Below, in pieces: positions 37,455 through 45,865 of a DNA stretch of 64,000 nucleotides. Within the stretch, counting starts at the first letter, position 1. Each line of letters starts with the position of its first letter. Source of the DNA: Pyrococcus kukulkanii (GTDB taxonomy: Archaea > Methanobacteriota_B > Thermococci > Thermococcales > Thermococcaceae); assembly GCF_041647995.1 (NCBI RefSeq), contig NZ_JARRIB010000002.1:186001-250000 (forward strand), written 5' to 3'. A program made the translations under genes and the position numbers. The notes under the pieces were generated by a model. That model worked only from the letters and a program-made list of their open reading frames with translations. It did no database searches and had not been told where the DNA came from.

Positions 37455-38251
37455 TCGATACATTTCCAACAACGTTCTTAGAGTACTGGAACGGGACGAA
37501 GGAGGGGTGGTTAGGGTACATTAGCAGGTATCCTGAACTATTTGAGAAGATAACATGGGACTATGAAAGGTACAAAATTAATTGGAAGGAATACCTCGAA
37601 ATCGTTATCAAAAAGATAGAGATAGAGAAGTTAAGGGCTGTCCACAATGCCCTTATGTCTTCCCTAGAGGAAGTCCTCCACAGGGCGCATGCAATGTTCG
37701 ATATAAATGAGGACTACATTATCGTCATTTACATTGGATTGGAGAATGGTGCTGGATGGGTAACGGAGTTTAAAGGCAAGCCAGCGATTCTCTTCGGACT
37801 CGAGGCAATAGCAAATCTCGATTGGGCTGAAAAAGTAAAAGGCTTAATAGCCCATGAATTCGGACACCTGGTTCACTGGCTAATTAGGGGCGAGAACATA
37901 GAGGAAATAGAGGATGAGCAAATAATGTGGCTCTACACCGAAGGATTCGCACAGAGAATTGAAGATATCCTCACTGGCAGACCATGGCACTTAGAAGAGG
38001 AGGGGTGGTTTGAGTGGTGTGAAAGGAATGAAGGAATGATAAAACAGGAATTCTTAAGGAGAATTGAAAATGGGGAACCTTTAAATCCATTCTTTGGCTC
38101 ATGGTACCAAGTATTTGGAAAGCAGTTCCTGGGTTATTATTTGGGATACAAGTTTATTGTATGGCTTGAACGCCAGTATGAGCGGACGGAAATAGCAAAA
38201 CTAAAGAAGAACACGATAAAAGAGAAGATCATGGAATTTTTAACATACTAA
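37433..38251 (+). CDS. Putative zinc metalloprotease with HEFGH motif (DUF2268-like)
   Basis: A 272-residue protein starting at a GTG (37433) with GGTGAT upstream. The central IAHEFGHLVHWL is a zinc-protease motif; TEGFAQRIED about 30-40 residues later would give the third Glu ligand. The layout is like the predicted protease family DUF2268 (gluzincin). No signal peptide or membrane helix is seen. Overlaps the hydrolase gene by 22 nt in another frame. Confidence 0.72.
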   Translation: MAGEAQLIDTFPTTFLEYWNGTKEGWLGYISRYPELFEKITWDYERYKINWKEYLEIVIKKIEIEKLRAVHNALMSSLEEVLHRAHAMFDINEDYIIVIYIGLENGAGWVTEFKGKPAILFGLEAIANLDWAEKVKGLIAHEFGHLVHWLIRGENIEEIEDEQIMWLYTEGFAQRIEDILTGRPWHLEEEGWFEWCERNEGMIKQEFLRRIENGEPLNPFFGSWYQVFGKQFLGYYLGYKFIVWLERQYERTEIAKLKKNTIKEKIMEFLTY

Positions 38252-38298
38252 GCTAAATTATTTATACTATCCATGGGAAACTTAAAGAGGTGGTTATA

Positions 38299-38478
38299 GT
38301 GGAAGAAAGAAGACATCTAAAATGTCCCCTCTGCGGAGGAACTAGCTTTAGGGTCGAGGAAGGAAAGCTTGACAGCAAGTGGGGATTTACGGCTCATAAG
38401 GTGAAGATCGTTATATGCGAAAACTGTGGCTACGTGATGCTATTCTACAAGGGAAGAACTATATGGGACTTTGACTGA
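38299..38478 (+). CDS. Small zinc-ribbon protein
   Basis: A 59-residue protein with two Cys pairs, CPLCGGTSF near the N-terminus and CENCGYVML about 35 residues later, a zinc ribbon. GAGGTGG lies before the GTG at 38299; a GTG at 38290 is in frame. TATA-like ATTATTTATAC (about 38258-38268) lies upstream. Its stop is 1 nt before the ATPase start, so they form an operon. Role unknown; such ribbons often aid RNA or DNA binding. Confidence 0.7.
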   Translation: MEERRHLKCPLCGGTSFRVEEGKLDSKWGFTAHKVKIVICENCGYVMLFYKGRTIWDFD

Positions 38479-38479
38479 G

Positions 38480-39484
38480 GTGTTTTCTATATTTTTTAAC
38501 AGGGAAAAGGAGCTAGAAGAGCTTGGGAGGTTAATTAAGAGTGAACCAAACTTGATAACCTTCGTCTATGGCCCAATAAACTCTGGTAAAACATCTCTAA
38601 TGCTAGAATTCACGAAGAAGGTAAAAGGAGAACATGTTCCCTTCTATATAAACCTCAAAAGATCTCCAGTTGCAAGCTACGATGACTTCCTCGAGATTTT
38701 GTTCTCCATAGACTTTGATGACAGAATTAAGACAGAGGATATAGCTTCCCTGGCCATTTCAATGACGGGAGAATTGTTCGGAATACCCATTCCGGGAGAG
38801 ATCTTAGAGAGGATAAGGAGAGACAAAAAGCCAAGAAATGCATTTGAGTACGTCGCCAGGGTTCTAGAGGGTGTAAAAAGAAAAGGGAAGATATCAATTT
38901 TGATTCTCGACGAACTGCAGGTGATAAAAGATCTAAGGGTTAATGAGCCATTAATATACGAGCTCTTCAACTTCTTCATCCACCTGACTAAAGAAGTTCA
39001 TCTCTCCCACGTTTTCGTGGTAACGTCGGACAGCCTCTTTATCGAAAAAGTCTATAATGAGACGATGCTCCAGGGGAGATCAAGGTACTTCTTAGTTGAC
39101 GACTTCGATAAGGAAACGGTGATAGAGTTCCTTAGGGAGAATGGATTCACGAAGGAGGAAAGCGAGCTCGTCTGGAGCTACATCGGAGGAAAGCCTGCTC
39201 TGCTCATTGAAGCGGTAAATAATAGGAGAAAACTAAAAGAATGGCTAGAGACAATATTGAGGCTCTCAACGTACAGAGTTAAGGGCCTACTAAGAGAGAA
39301 AGAAGAATACAGGGGGGTCTTAGAAAATTTCATAGAAGATGAGGAGATTCCTTTTGAAGGCTACATTGAAGAAGAAATTAGGGGGCTAATCCAAGCAAAC
39401 ATCTTATTCTTGGATCCGCTAAAAGGAGTAATAAGACCCCAGGGAAGGCTCGAACTTTTGGCGATAAGGGAGGCCCTCAAATAG
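38480..39484 (+). CDS. Archaeal AAA ATPase (COG1672 family)
   Basis: A 334-residue STAND-type ATPase. Walker [13 protein letters not shown], Walker [11 protein letters not shown], sensor-like [16 protein letters not shown], and a C-terminal winged helix. It is a close paralogue of the ATPase at 45866: [16 protein letters not shown] and [12 protein letters not shown] occur in both. A GTG start at 38480 is chosen by alignment with that paralogue. These archaeal ATPases have no known role; they vary between strains. Its end overlaps the convergent purA gene by 8 nt. Confidence 0.82.
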   Translation: MFSIFFNREKELEELGRLIKSEPNLITFVYGPINSGKTSLMLEFTKKVKGEHVPFYINLKRSPVASYDDFLEILFSIDFDDRIKTEDIASLAISMTGELFGIPIPGEILERIRRDKKPRNAFEYVARVLEGVKRKGKISILILDELQVIKDLRVNEPLIYELFNFFIHLTKEVHLSHVFVVTSDSLFIEKVYNETMLQGRSRYFLVDDFDKETVIEFLRENGFTKEESELVWSYIGGKPALLIEAVNNRRKLKEWLETILRLSTYRVKGLLREKEEYRGVLENFIEDEEIPFEGYIEEEIRGLIQANILFLDPLKGVIRPQGRLELLAIREALK

Positions 39485-40496
39485 TGTCTCTCCTGTCTAT
39501 TATGTGCTCAAGCTCCGGGCCTGTCTTTATTAGACCCACTGGAACACCAACTTTCTCCTCTATCTCCTCGATGAACTCCTTGGCTCTCCTGGGGAGCTTG
39601 TCGTAGTCCGTAACACCAAATGCCTCCTTATCGTACTTATCGAGCATGGTAACTGCAAGCATCGTTGCACCATTGATCCTCGCGGAGTAGCGGGCCATCT
39701 CAAAGTCGAACCAGCCAACCCTTCTTCTCCTTCCAGTAACGGTTCCGTACTCAACCAAGCCAAGCCTATCGGCTTCCTCCATGGGCATCTCCGTTGGGAA
39801 TGGGCCAGCGCCAACCCTAGTGGGGAAGCTCTTGAACACTACTATAACTTCATCAACCCTCGTCGGCCCTATTCCCACATCTGCAGCTATTGAAGAGGCA
39901 GAAACGTCCTTGGACGTTACGTACGGATAGGTTCCGTAGTAGAGGCTCAGGCCAAATCCCTGGGTTCCCTCCACCAAAACCAAGGCCCCCTCGTCTAGGG
40001 CATCGTTCACTTCAGCGGCAACATCCGTTAAGTAGGGCTCAAGCTCCTTGATGTCCTTGGCAAGCTTCGCCTTCCTCATGACCCTATCGGCATTTGCGGG
40101 GCCACAGCCCGAGCCGGTAGTTCCTATCTTCCCGTGGAGGTAGCCATTAGTTCTGTCGAGTTCCTTGTGCTTCTCCTCAATTATTGCGCAACGGTAGTCA
40201 ATACCAACCCTCTCTTTAACGTTGAAGTCTTTGAGGTGCTCAAGTTCGTGGAAGAAAACTTCAGGATCAACTAAAACACCAGCTCCAACCAGAAGCCTCG
40301 CCTTCCTTTGCATAAATCCGGTGGGTAGCTGTCTTACAGCATATTTCTTTCCATTTATAAAAACACTATGTCCAGCGTTCGTTCCAACACCGCCCCTCGC
40401 TATTATCTTGGGCTCGTCATGCAAGGCGAGGTAGGCTATTATTGAACCTTTCCCTTCATCTCCCCATTGTCCACCAACAACTATCATGCTTGGCAT
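39477..40496 (-). CDS. purA: Adenylosuccinate synthetase (short archaeal form)
   Basis: A 339-residue enzyme joining IMP and aspartate with GTP in AMP synthesis. The N-terminal GTP loop is [11 protein letters not shown], then [11 protein letters not shown] and [35 protein letters not shown]. Bacterial PurA has about 430 residues; thermococcal enzymes lack about 90 of them, as here. It is a single gene with a convergent neighbour. Confidence 0.95.
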   Translation of the reverse strand: MPSMIVVGGQWGDEGKGSIIAYLALHDEPKIIARGGVGTNAGHSVFINGKKYAVRQLPTGFMQRKARLLVGAGVLVDPEVFFHELEHLKDFNVKERVGIDYRCAIIEEKHKELDRTNGYLHGKIGTTGSGCGPANADRVMRKAKLAKDIKELEPYLTDVAAEVNDALDEGALVLVEGTQGFGLSLYYGTYPYVTSKDVSASSIAADVGIGPTRVDEVIVVFKSFPTRVGAGPFPTEMPMEEADRLGLVEYGTVTGRRRRVGWFDFEMARYSARINGATMLAVTMLDKYDKEAFGVTDYDKLPRRAKEFIEEIEEKVGVPVGLIKTGPELEHIIDRRDTI

Positions 40497-40598
40497 GGTT
40501 CTTACCCAACCCTAAGTCAATAACCCCCTTAAAACAGTTGCGGATTTGACATTAATATTTAAACTTCTCATTGTTTTGTTCTATTACTATTACTACTG

Positions 40599-40745
40599 CT
40601 GACCTCCTCCCCGCCCTGAAGGGCGAGGCTTCCACCCTGCAGTGGGTGTGAGGAGAGAAAAATTTGAAACCCACTCAGATACTAGGTGCATTTTTGCAAC
40701 TGGTATGGTTGGCTTTCACCCTCGTTCACGTTGGGCTGTTTCGTA
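40599..40745 (-). mobile_element. IS200/IS605-type right-end remnant (minus strand)
   Basis: The plus strand opens CTGACCTCCTCCCCGCCC, TGAAGGGCGAGGC, TTCC. Read on the minus strand this is a terminal GCCTCGCCCTTCAGGGCGGGGAGGAGGTCAG, the hairpin end typical of IS1341/IS605 TnpB elements. A second hairpin (CACCCTGCAGTGGGTG) lies beside it. Just inside, the minus strand can be read PNVNEGESQPYQLQKCT and a stop, which could be the very end of a tnpB gene. No transposase remains. Confidence 0.5.
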
Positions 40746-40762
40746 GATAGTAAAAAGTGTAA

Positions 40763-40971
40763 AATTTAGCATTAATTTTTATATGGTCTTGCGGGCAGTT
40801 TTGGTGGCGTGGCAGTCCCCAGTATGTGGGGTTTGTAAGCCCGAATGAGGACTGCCGAAAGCCTGAAGATGTGGGGAGTCACCGTTCCCCCGAAAGCCCT
40901 CCAATGAAGATTGGAGTGGGGAAGGTCAGTCGTAACGACATTTACGAACTTTACACAAGTTACGGCTGACC
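40763..40971 (+). mobile_element. Second IS605-type right-end remnant or structured RNA
   Basis: A plus-strand frame ends at 40967-40969; its last part, GSPQYVGFVSPNEDCRKPED and VGSHRSPESPPMKIG, resembles a TnpB tail. The DNA has a set of strong hairpins: GGCAGTCC (40811-40818) with GGACTGCC (40849-40856), CTCCAAT-GAAG-ATTGGAG (40900-40917), and a 13-bp stem GGTCAGTCGTAAC (40924-40936) with GTTACGGCTGACC (40959-40971, one G-T pair). The piece AAGCCCTCCAATGAAGATTG, then GAGTGGGGAAGGTCAG, parallels the end hairpin at 40599 in opposite direction. GC is clearly above the surroundings, and a TATA-like TTTTTATATGG lies at 40776-40786, so an independent ncRNA is an alternative. Confidence 0.45.
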
Positions 40972-41094
40972 AGAACGGTCTCCTCAAGAGGTTCTCAAGA
41001 GGTCACCAGCCCAGGCCGAACGGAAATACCCAAAATCACAAAATTTACGATTGCAAAATACATAAACACAACAAAAGAACAGGCTTAAAGACCA

Positions 41095-43416
41095 TCACAT
41101 CATCAAGTCTTCACTGTTGAGGTAGCCTTCTAAGTACAGCCCCCCAAGAAATGCCTGTCCAACGTTTATTCCGTTGTCCCCCCTTGGAACTTCATAGGTT
41201 GAGTAGAACTTCAGCCCCTGGGCCTCAACGAACTTTCTTACTGTCTTGACTATGAGCTCGTTGTACGCAACTCCTCCGCTCATCGCAATCCCTTTAACAC
41301 CAAACTCTTTTGCCTTCTCAACTGCAAGTTCCGCAAAGGTTCTCGCCAAGGCAAGGTGGACTGAATAGGCAATATCCGCTGGGTTTGCTTTGTCTATCAC
41401 TTCGAGGACTTCTCTAAACAGCTCAGTTATTTTTATCTCCTCTCCCTCAACTGGAACCTTGAGCCCTAAATCGTTCTTCCCCTTGAAGGCGAAGCTCTCA
41501 AGCTTCATGGCTGGCTCTCCCTCGTAGTGCCTCCTGTAGGCGACGTTCAATAGGACTGCAAACGCATCGAGAACCCTTCCCGTTGAGGAGGCGTAGGCTA
41601 CGTTAATCCCCCTTGCGAGCTGGTTGAATATTACATTGAACTCTACCCTTCCATATTTTAGGCTTTCAACGGCCTTCGGGCAGAGCCTTTCAATTGTACT
41701 TCTAACTTCCTCGAGCTCGTACATCTCGCTTAGAATTCCTATTAGAGCCCGCAGTGGATAATAGCTCGCGAGATCCCCACCGGGAAGGGGATAGTACTCT
41801 ATGTGAGCCAGCCTCTCCACGTCTTCGTAGCTGAGGTAGATAACTTCTCCGCCCCATGTTTTTCCATCGGTTCCGTAGCCAACACCATCTAAGGCTATCC
41901 CAACCACCTCCTCAAGCCCATGCTCGGCCATGACTGAGGCTATGTGGGCATAGTGATGCTGGACTTGAAGTAGCTCTGCGTTTGTTTCCTCGGCTATCTC
42001 CATGGCAAGCTTCGTCGTGTTGTAAGAGGGATGCAGGTCGGCGATTATTAAATCGAAGTCAGAAACCCTAAGGATTTTCCTGAAGTGGGCTACTGCCTCT
42101 CTCATGAACTCAAGGACTTCAATCTTCGATGTGTTCCCTATGTACTGGCTAGGATAGACCCTATTCCCCTTTACAACACCAAAAGCATTCATTAATTCGG
42201 CCCCTACAGCTAATCCCTTGTATTCAAAAGGTATCTCAATGGGCAGGGGAACGAATCCCCTTGATCTTCTAATCACTGCCCTCTTCCCATCGACGAACCT
42301 TACTACGCTATCATCGGCCCTGTTGGGAATTCTCCTGTTATGTAGGAGGAGATAATCTGCAACATCCTTAAGCTTTTCAAATGCCTCATCGTTGTCCTTT
42401 ATCATCGGCATGCCAGGGAAGTTGGCGGATGTCATGACGTAAACAGGAGTTTTCGACCAGTGGAAGAGTATATAGTGGGTTCCAGCGTAGGGAAGCATGA
42501 CTCCAATTGTGTGGAGTCCTGGGGCAAGATTCTCAGGGAGTGGGAACGGCTCCTTCTTCCTCAATGCCACTATTGGCCTCCTGTAGCTCGTTAGCTCTTC
42601 CTCTTCCTCCTCGGTTACATAGGCGAATGTCTTAATCGTCTCCAAGTCCCTGGCCATTATCGCGAAGGGCTTCTGCGGCCTGAACAGCCTTTTCCTTAGC
42701 TCAGCGACAACGTCTTCCCTTGTAGCGTCACATGCCAGATGAATTCCACCGATTCCCTTTATCGCTACTATGTAGCCCCTATCTATCAGCTTTGCCGCTC
42801 TCCTTAGGGGGTCCCCAATTACCTCCTCTCCGGTAGAGGTGTAGAGTCTATAGCTCGGCCCACAGGTCGGACATGCAACTGGCTCCGCATGGTACCTTCT
42901 GTTTAATGGATCTTCATACTCGCTCCTGCAGAAGTCGCACATGGGAAATTCTCTCATCGCCGTGTTTTCCCTATCGTAAGGGAGATCCTCTATAATGGTA
43001 AACCTAGGCCCACAGTTGGTGCAGACTATAAACGGGTACATGAACCTCTTATCGTTTGGATCAAACAGCTCTCTTAAGCAGTCTTCACAGATCGCTATAT
43101 CTGGGGGAATTATTGAATCTCCTTCTCCCTTCTTTTCCGTGGAGCTCTTTTCTATGTAGAATCTGCCAAAGCCCTGAATTGGGATTTCCTTTCTAATGAC
43201 CTTTTCTATCTTAGCTAGGGGAGGTTTTTTCTTGTATAAATCTTCTAGAAATGCCTCAATATCTTCCTCTCTTCCTTCAACGACTATTTCAACTCCGGCA
43301 TCTCCCAAATTCCTCACGTAACCCCTCAAGTTGTGAGCGTGAGCTATCCTGTACACGAAAGGTCTAAATCCTACAGCCTGAACTATTCCTTGAACGTGAA
43401 TCCTGTATGCCTTCAT
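41095..43416 (-). CDS. hypF: Carbamoyltransferase HypF ([NiFe]-hydrogenase maturation)
   Basis: A 773-residue protein that uses carbamoyl-phosphate to start making the CN ligands of the NiFe site. Order: acylphosphatase domain (YRIHVQGIVQAVGFRPFVY), two zinc-finger pairs (CEDCLREL / CTNCGPRF; CDFCRSEY / CPTCGPSY), YrdC-like domain (KGIGGIHLACDAT), and Kae1-like carbamoyltransferase domain (HHYAHIASVMAEHG; ALDGVGYGTDG). ATG 43416 follows GGGGGAGAGG; the frame extends to 43470, but that part covers the promoter. It has its own SurR-type promoter, separate from hypCD. Confidence 0.95.
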   Translation of the reverse strand: MKAYRIHVQGIVQAVGFRPFVYRIAHAHNLRGYVRNLGDAGVEIVVEGREEDIEAFLEDLYKKKPPLAKIEKVIRKEIPIQGFGRFYIEKSSTEKKGEGDSIIPPDIAICEDCLRELFDPNDKRFMYPFIVCTNCGPRFTIIEDLPYDRENTAMREFPMCDFCRSEYEDPLNRRYHAEPVACPTCGPSYRLYTSTGEEVIGDPLRRAAKLIDRGYIVAIKGIGGIHLACDATREDVVAELRKRLFRPQKPFAIMARDLETIKTFAYVTEEEEEELTSYRRPIVALRKKEPFPLPENLAPGLHTIGVMLPYAGTHYILFHWSKTPVYVMTSANFPGMPMIKDNDEAFEKLKDVADYLLLHNRRIPNRADDSVVRFVDGKRAVIRRSRGFVPLPIEIPFEYKGLAVGAELMNAFGVVKGNRVYPSQYIGNTSKIEVLEFMREAVAHFRKILRVSDFDLIIADLHPSYNTTKLAMEIAEETNAELLQVQHHYAHIASVMAEHGLEEVVGIALDGVGYGTDGKTWGGEVIYLSYEDVERLAHIEYYPLPGGDLASYYPLRALIGILSEMYELEEVRSTIERLCPKAVESLKYGRVEFNVIFNQLARGINVAYASSTGRVLDAFAVLLNVAYRRHYEGEPAMKLESFAFKGKNDLGLKVPVEGEEIKITELFREVLEVIDKANPADIAYSVHLALARTFAELAVEKAKEFGVKGIAMSGGVAYNELIVKTVRKFVEAQGLKFYSTYEVPRGDNGINVGQAFLGGLYLEGYLNSEDLMM

Positions 43417-43448
43417 CCTCTCCCCCGAATGTTTTACGAAATTAAAAG

Positions 43449-43481
43449 CTTTATACGTTTCTAAAACCAAAAGTTGGGAAC
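43449..43481 (-). promoter_or_regulatory. hypF promoter with a perfect SurR-type site
   Basis: On the minus strand GTTCCCAACTTTTGGTT (43481 to 43465) matches GTTn3AACn5GTT exactly. Seven bases further on comes the TATA-like CGTATAAAGC (43458-43449). The expected start of transcription is then near 43425, just before the ATG at 43416. A SurR site immediately upstream of the TATA element is the arrangement of genes SurR activates when elemental sulfur is absent. Confidence 0.75.
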
Positions 43482-43506
43482 GGGAGGGGAGTTTTCAACC
43501 ATGGGT

Positions 43507-44610
43507 TTAGAACAGGGCTCCGTACTTGTAGAATATTGAGCACGTGCCTTCGTAGGAAACCATGCAGGGCCCTATGGGGTGCCTCGGGGTGCAGGTCTTG
43601 CCGAAGTGCGGGCACTGGGGAGGTAAAGCTAAACCCCTGAGGATCGCACCGCAGAGGCAACCCTTTTCCAAGTCAGGAAGCTTCGGAACTTCCGGATCGT
43701 AGTAAGTCCTTATCTCCAACTCCCTCCACTCCCTCCTGAGCTCAAGTCCGCTCTCTGGAATTATTCCCAGGGCCCTCCACTTTGCATCCTTAACCTCGAA
43801 GAATTTGTCAATTAACTCTTGGGCCTTGACGTTTCCCTCCCACTTCACGGCCCTCGTGTACTCGTTTAGTATCTTTGCCTCTCCCTTCTTAACCATCTTT
43901 ATGAGTAGGAGTATTGCCAGTAGCATATCAACGGGCTCGAAACCGGCAACTACCTGGGGAATTCCATATTTTTCAGTTATATGAACCCATCCCTTAACGC
44001 CAATTATCGTGGAGACGTGCCCGGGGTCAATTAGCCCATGGAACCTTGTTCCCCCCTTTACCAAGGCTTCAACTGCTGGAGGCGTTAGCCTGTGAACCGA
44101 ATAGATCTTAAAGTTCTCCAATCCCTCCTCCACAACGGCATTAAGCATTCCAGCGGCTGGAGCTGTTGTTGTCTCAAAGCCGGGTGAGAAGTGAACTACT
44201 AGCTTATCAGGATTCTCCTTGGCTATTTTGTAGGCATCGTAAATTGAGTAAACGACTCTAACATCGTAGCCTTCGCTCTTTAGATCGGCGAAGCTTCCCC
44301 TTGGTGTAGGAATTCTGTACATGTCTCCAAAAGTCGTCAAAATAATCCTCTCACCCTCTTCATAGGCTTGTTTCATAATCTCCATCATTTTTACTATGTC
44401 CTCTACTGGAGTTATACACACAGGACAGCCCGGTCCGCTCATTATTTTGACGTTCTCCGGCAGTAGTGATCTTATGCCTGCCCTTGTGACGGTATCCTCA
44501 TGTGTTCCACAGACATGCATGAACCTTAGTTCCTCAAAACCTTTAGCTTCCTCATGTATCTTTCTGACTATCCTTTGGGCGATCTGCCTATCCCTGAATT
44601 TCTCAAGCAT
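43507..44610 (-). CDS. hypD: Hydrogenase maturation protein HypD
   Basis: A 367-residue iron-sulfur protein that, with HypC, holds the Fe(CN)2CO unit. Marks: FMHVCGTHEDTVTRAGIRSLLP, GPGCPVCITP (catalytic Cys pair), HFSPGFETTTAPAAG and the C-terminal Cys set CLCGAILRG...CPHFGKTC...GPCMVSYEGTC that binds [4Fe-4S]. ATG 44610 follows GGAGGGAT. It starts 2 nt after the hypC stop, so hypC-hypD is an operon. Confidence 0.95.
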   Translation of the reverse strand: MLEKFRDRQIAQRIVRKIHEEAKGFEELRFMHVCGTHEDTVTRAGIRSLLPENVKIMSGPGCPVCITPVEDIVKMMEIMKQAYEEGERIILTTFGDMYRIPTPRGSFADLKSEGYDVRVVYSIYDAYKIAKENPDKLVVHFSPGFETTTAPAAGMLNAVVEEGLENFKIYSVHRLTPPAVEALVKGGTRFHGLIDPGHVSTIIGVKGWVHITEKYGIPQVVAGFEPVDMLLAILLLIKMVKKGEAKILNEYTRAVKWEGNVKAQELIDKFFEVKDAKWRALGIIPESGLELRREWRELEIRTYYDPEVPKLPDLEKGCLCGAILRGLALPPQCPHFGKTCTPRHPIGPCMVSYEGTCSIFYKYGALF

Positions 44611-44612
44611 GA

Positions 44613-44837
44613 CTATCCCTCCAGAGCTGAGAGAACTTCTTCCCACGCTTCAAGAATTTCCTTTGCTCTCTCCTCGTCGAGTTTCTCTATTGCAAAGCCA
44701 GTGTGAACTATCACGTAATCGCCAACCTTGATGTCTGGGAGTAGATCTAACCTTACTTCCCTTTTAATGCCCCCAAAATCCACTATTCCAACGTTACCCC
44801 TAATTTCCACGACTTTCCCAGGAACGGCCAAGCACAT
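44613..44837 (-). CDS. hypC: Hydrogenase maturation chaperone HypC
   Basis: A 74-residue chaperone. It must start with Met-Cys, because Cys2 carries the iron unit; from ATG 44837 the protein reads MCLAVPGKVVEI, which fits, whereas the frame upstream (44846) would bury that Cys. AGGTGGGAAG precedes the ATG. It delivers Fe(CN)2CO with HypD to the large subunit of the hydrogenase, encoded 2 kb away. Confidence 0.95.
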   Translation of the reverse strand: MCLAVPGKVVEIRGNVGIVDFGGIKREVRLDLLPDIKVGDYVIVHTGFAIEKLDEERAKEILEAWEEVLSALEG

Positions 44838-44885
44838 TCTTCCCACCTATTCTACCCTTCCCCGGCCGAACTTTTAGGTGTTTTT

Positions 44886-44900
44886 GGAACCTATGGTTCC
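44886..44900. promoter_or_regulatory. Inverted repeat upstream of hypCD, near-match to SurR site
   Basis: GGAACC-TAT-GGTTCC is a perfect 15-bp inverted repeat about 50-60 bp before hypC. It contains AAC-n5-GTT, the second half of the SurR motif; the outer triplet is a mismatch on each side. A weak TATA (CCTAAAAGTT on the minus strand) follows about 12 bp downstream. I infer SurR or a similar factor; the match is weaker than at hypF. Confidence 0.45.
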
Positions 44901-44915
44901 CATCCAAAGGAAGTT

Positions 44916-45863
44916 TCAAATGAATCTCCAGAAGTTTCTGATGTAGAATTTTACCTCCCTTATCCAATCCTCTACTGGCGGGAGACTTCTTGAGGTTGCA
45001 AGACGGGTGTAGATTGTTCTTAAATATTCCTCAAGTACTTCTGAGTCTAAGCCAAGGGAAAATACGAGTTCCCACACCGTTTTATCTTGAGCCAATAGAA
45101 AGGCTATGTCGTTTTTAATTTTTACTAATCTTGGTGCCATATTATCCATCCACCATTTGACAAAACTTCTTTCATCTTGTTCCGAGAACCATACTGAACT
45201 TGTATAATCCATGTACACAAATCTTATCCCCTTCTGTAGGATCTCCTCCCAATTTTCCTGGAGGAATTTCGATGTTATTATGATATTCCCAAGCTTATAG
45301 GTGGGGAATACCCTGGGGGATTTACGTCTTACCTTTGACGAAGTTATTTTCTTTGGATTTTGACGTTTCTGAGGTTTAGCATTGCCTAAGCCAGACTCAA
45401 TATCTGCCAAGATCTCATTAAAGTGCTTATCCAAGAAATCTAAAACATCTAAAAGCATGTTGCTATAATATGGACTCCAAAGTCTGTTCTTTATTCGTTT
45501 GAGTATCTCTGATTTTGGAAAGATTTTCCCAACGGTTCCTATGTAATCTAGAGCATGATGCAAAAATACGCATTTAACTCCATCCTCTCCATAGGCCCCG
45601 TAGGCTAAGTCCAAAAGAAAGTCAAGTTCCCACTTTCTTCTTCTCCCCCAGTCGTGGTGCAAAGGTGAAAATCCCGTTATTACCCCAATTTCTTGAAGGT
45701 ATCGGATATGGACATTAAGATCAAGGTCATCTGCTTCAATATTTTTTGATATCCAGTTTTCAGGAAAATCTATAAGCTCATTGGTGCCATCTGCTACTTC
45801 TTCCGAAATACCCAACTTCCTACACCATTTTCTGTGGATCACCCATTTGGGCAATACAATCAC
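44916..45863 (-). CDS. Conserved hypothetical protein with His/Asp motifs
   Basis: A 315-residue protein starting at GTG (45863, GGGTAGGG upstream), beginning IVLPKWVIHRKWCRKLGI. Possible metal ligands cluster in the first half: PKWVIHRKW, SPLHHDWGRRRKWELD and CVFLHHALDYIG, which recalls helical phosphohydrolase folds, though I cannot assign a family. The second half has a basic linker (PQKRQNPKKITSSKVRRK) and an unrelated C-terminal region. It starts 2 nt after the ATPase stop, so the pair is one unit. It sits between hypCD and the hydrogenase operon; link to hydrogenase is unproven. Confidence 0.6.
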   Translation of the reverse strand: MIVLPKWVIHRKWCRKLGISEEVADGTNELIDFPENWISKNIEADDLDLNVHIRYLQEIGVITGFSPLHHDWGRRRKWELDFLLDLAYGAYGEDGVKCVFLHHALDYIGTVGKIFPKSEILKRIKNRLWSPYYSNMLLDVLDFLDKHFNEILADIESGLGNAKPQKRQNPKKITSSKVRRKSPRVFPTYKLGNIIITSKFLQENWEEILQKGIRFVYMDYTSSVWFSEQDERSFVKWWMDNMAPRLVKIKNDIAFLLAQDKTVWELVFSLGLDSEVLEEYLRTIYTRLATSRSLPPVEDWIREVKFYIRNFWRFI

Positions 45864-45865
45864 CC

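Larger units (their letters stand above)
40497..41094. other. Gene-free region between purA and hypF
   Basis: About 600 bases with no convincing gene. It holds the two IS605-type end remnants and the hairpins listed separately. After 40972 there is a near-tandem repeat (CTCAAGAGGT / TCTCAAGAGGT, about 40984-41004) and an A-rich stretch up to the hypF stop. The frame from 40911 to 41120 is open but overlaps the hairpins and has no ribosome site; I treat it as chance. Part of 40497-40598 is the purA promoter area. Confidence 0.7.

Noticed and set aside
40797-40980. RNase P RNA, SRP RNA or known high-GC (Hgc) RNA
   Set aside because: None of the conserved core sequences of RNase P or SRP RNA is visible, and I cannot match it to a named sRNA.
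40772-40987. 71-residue minus-strand frame in the same region
   Set aside because: Not similar to any TnpB or other family I know; covers hairpins.
40911-41120. 70-residue plus-strand frame between purA and hypF
   Set aside because: Runs through the hairpins and into hypF; no start signal, and the alternative frame looks more like a TnpB tail.
43417-43470. N-terminal extension of HypF
   Set aside because: Covers the TATA and SurR site; ATG 43416 has a strong ribosome site and the family start.
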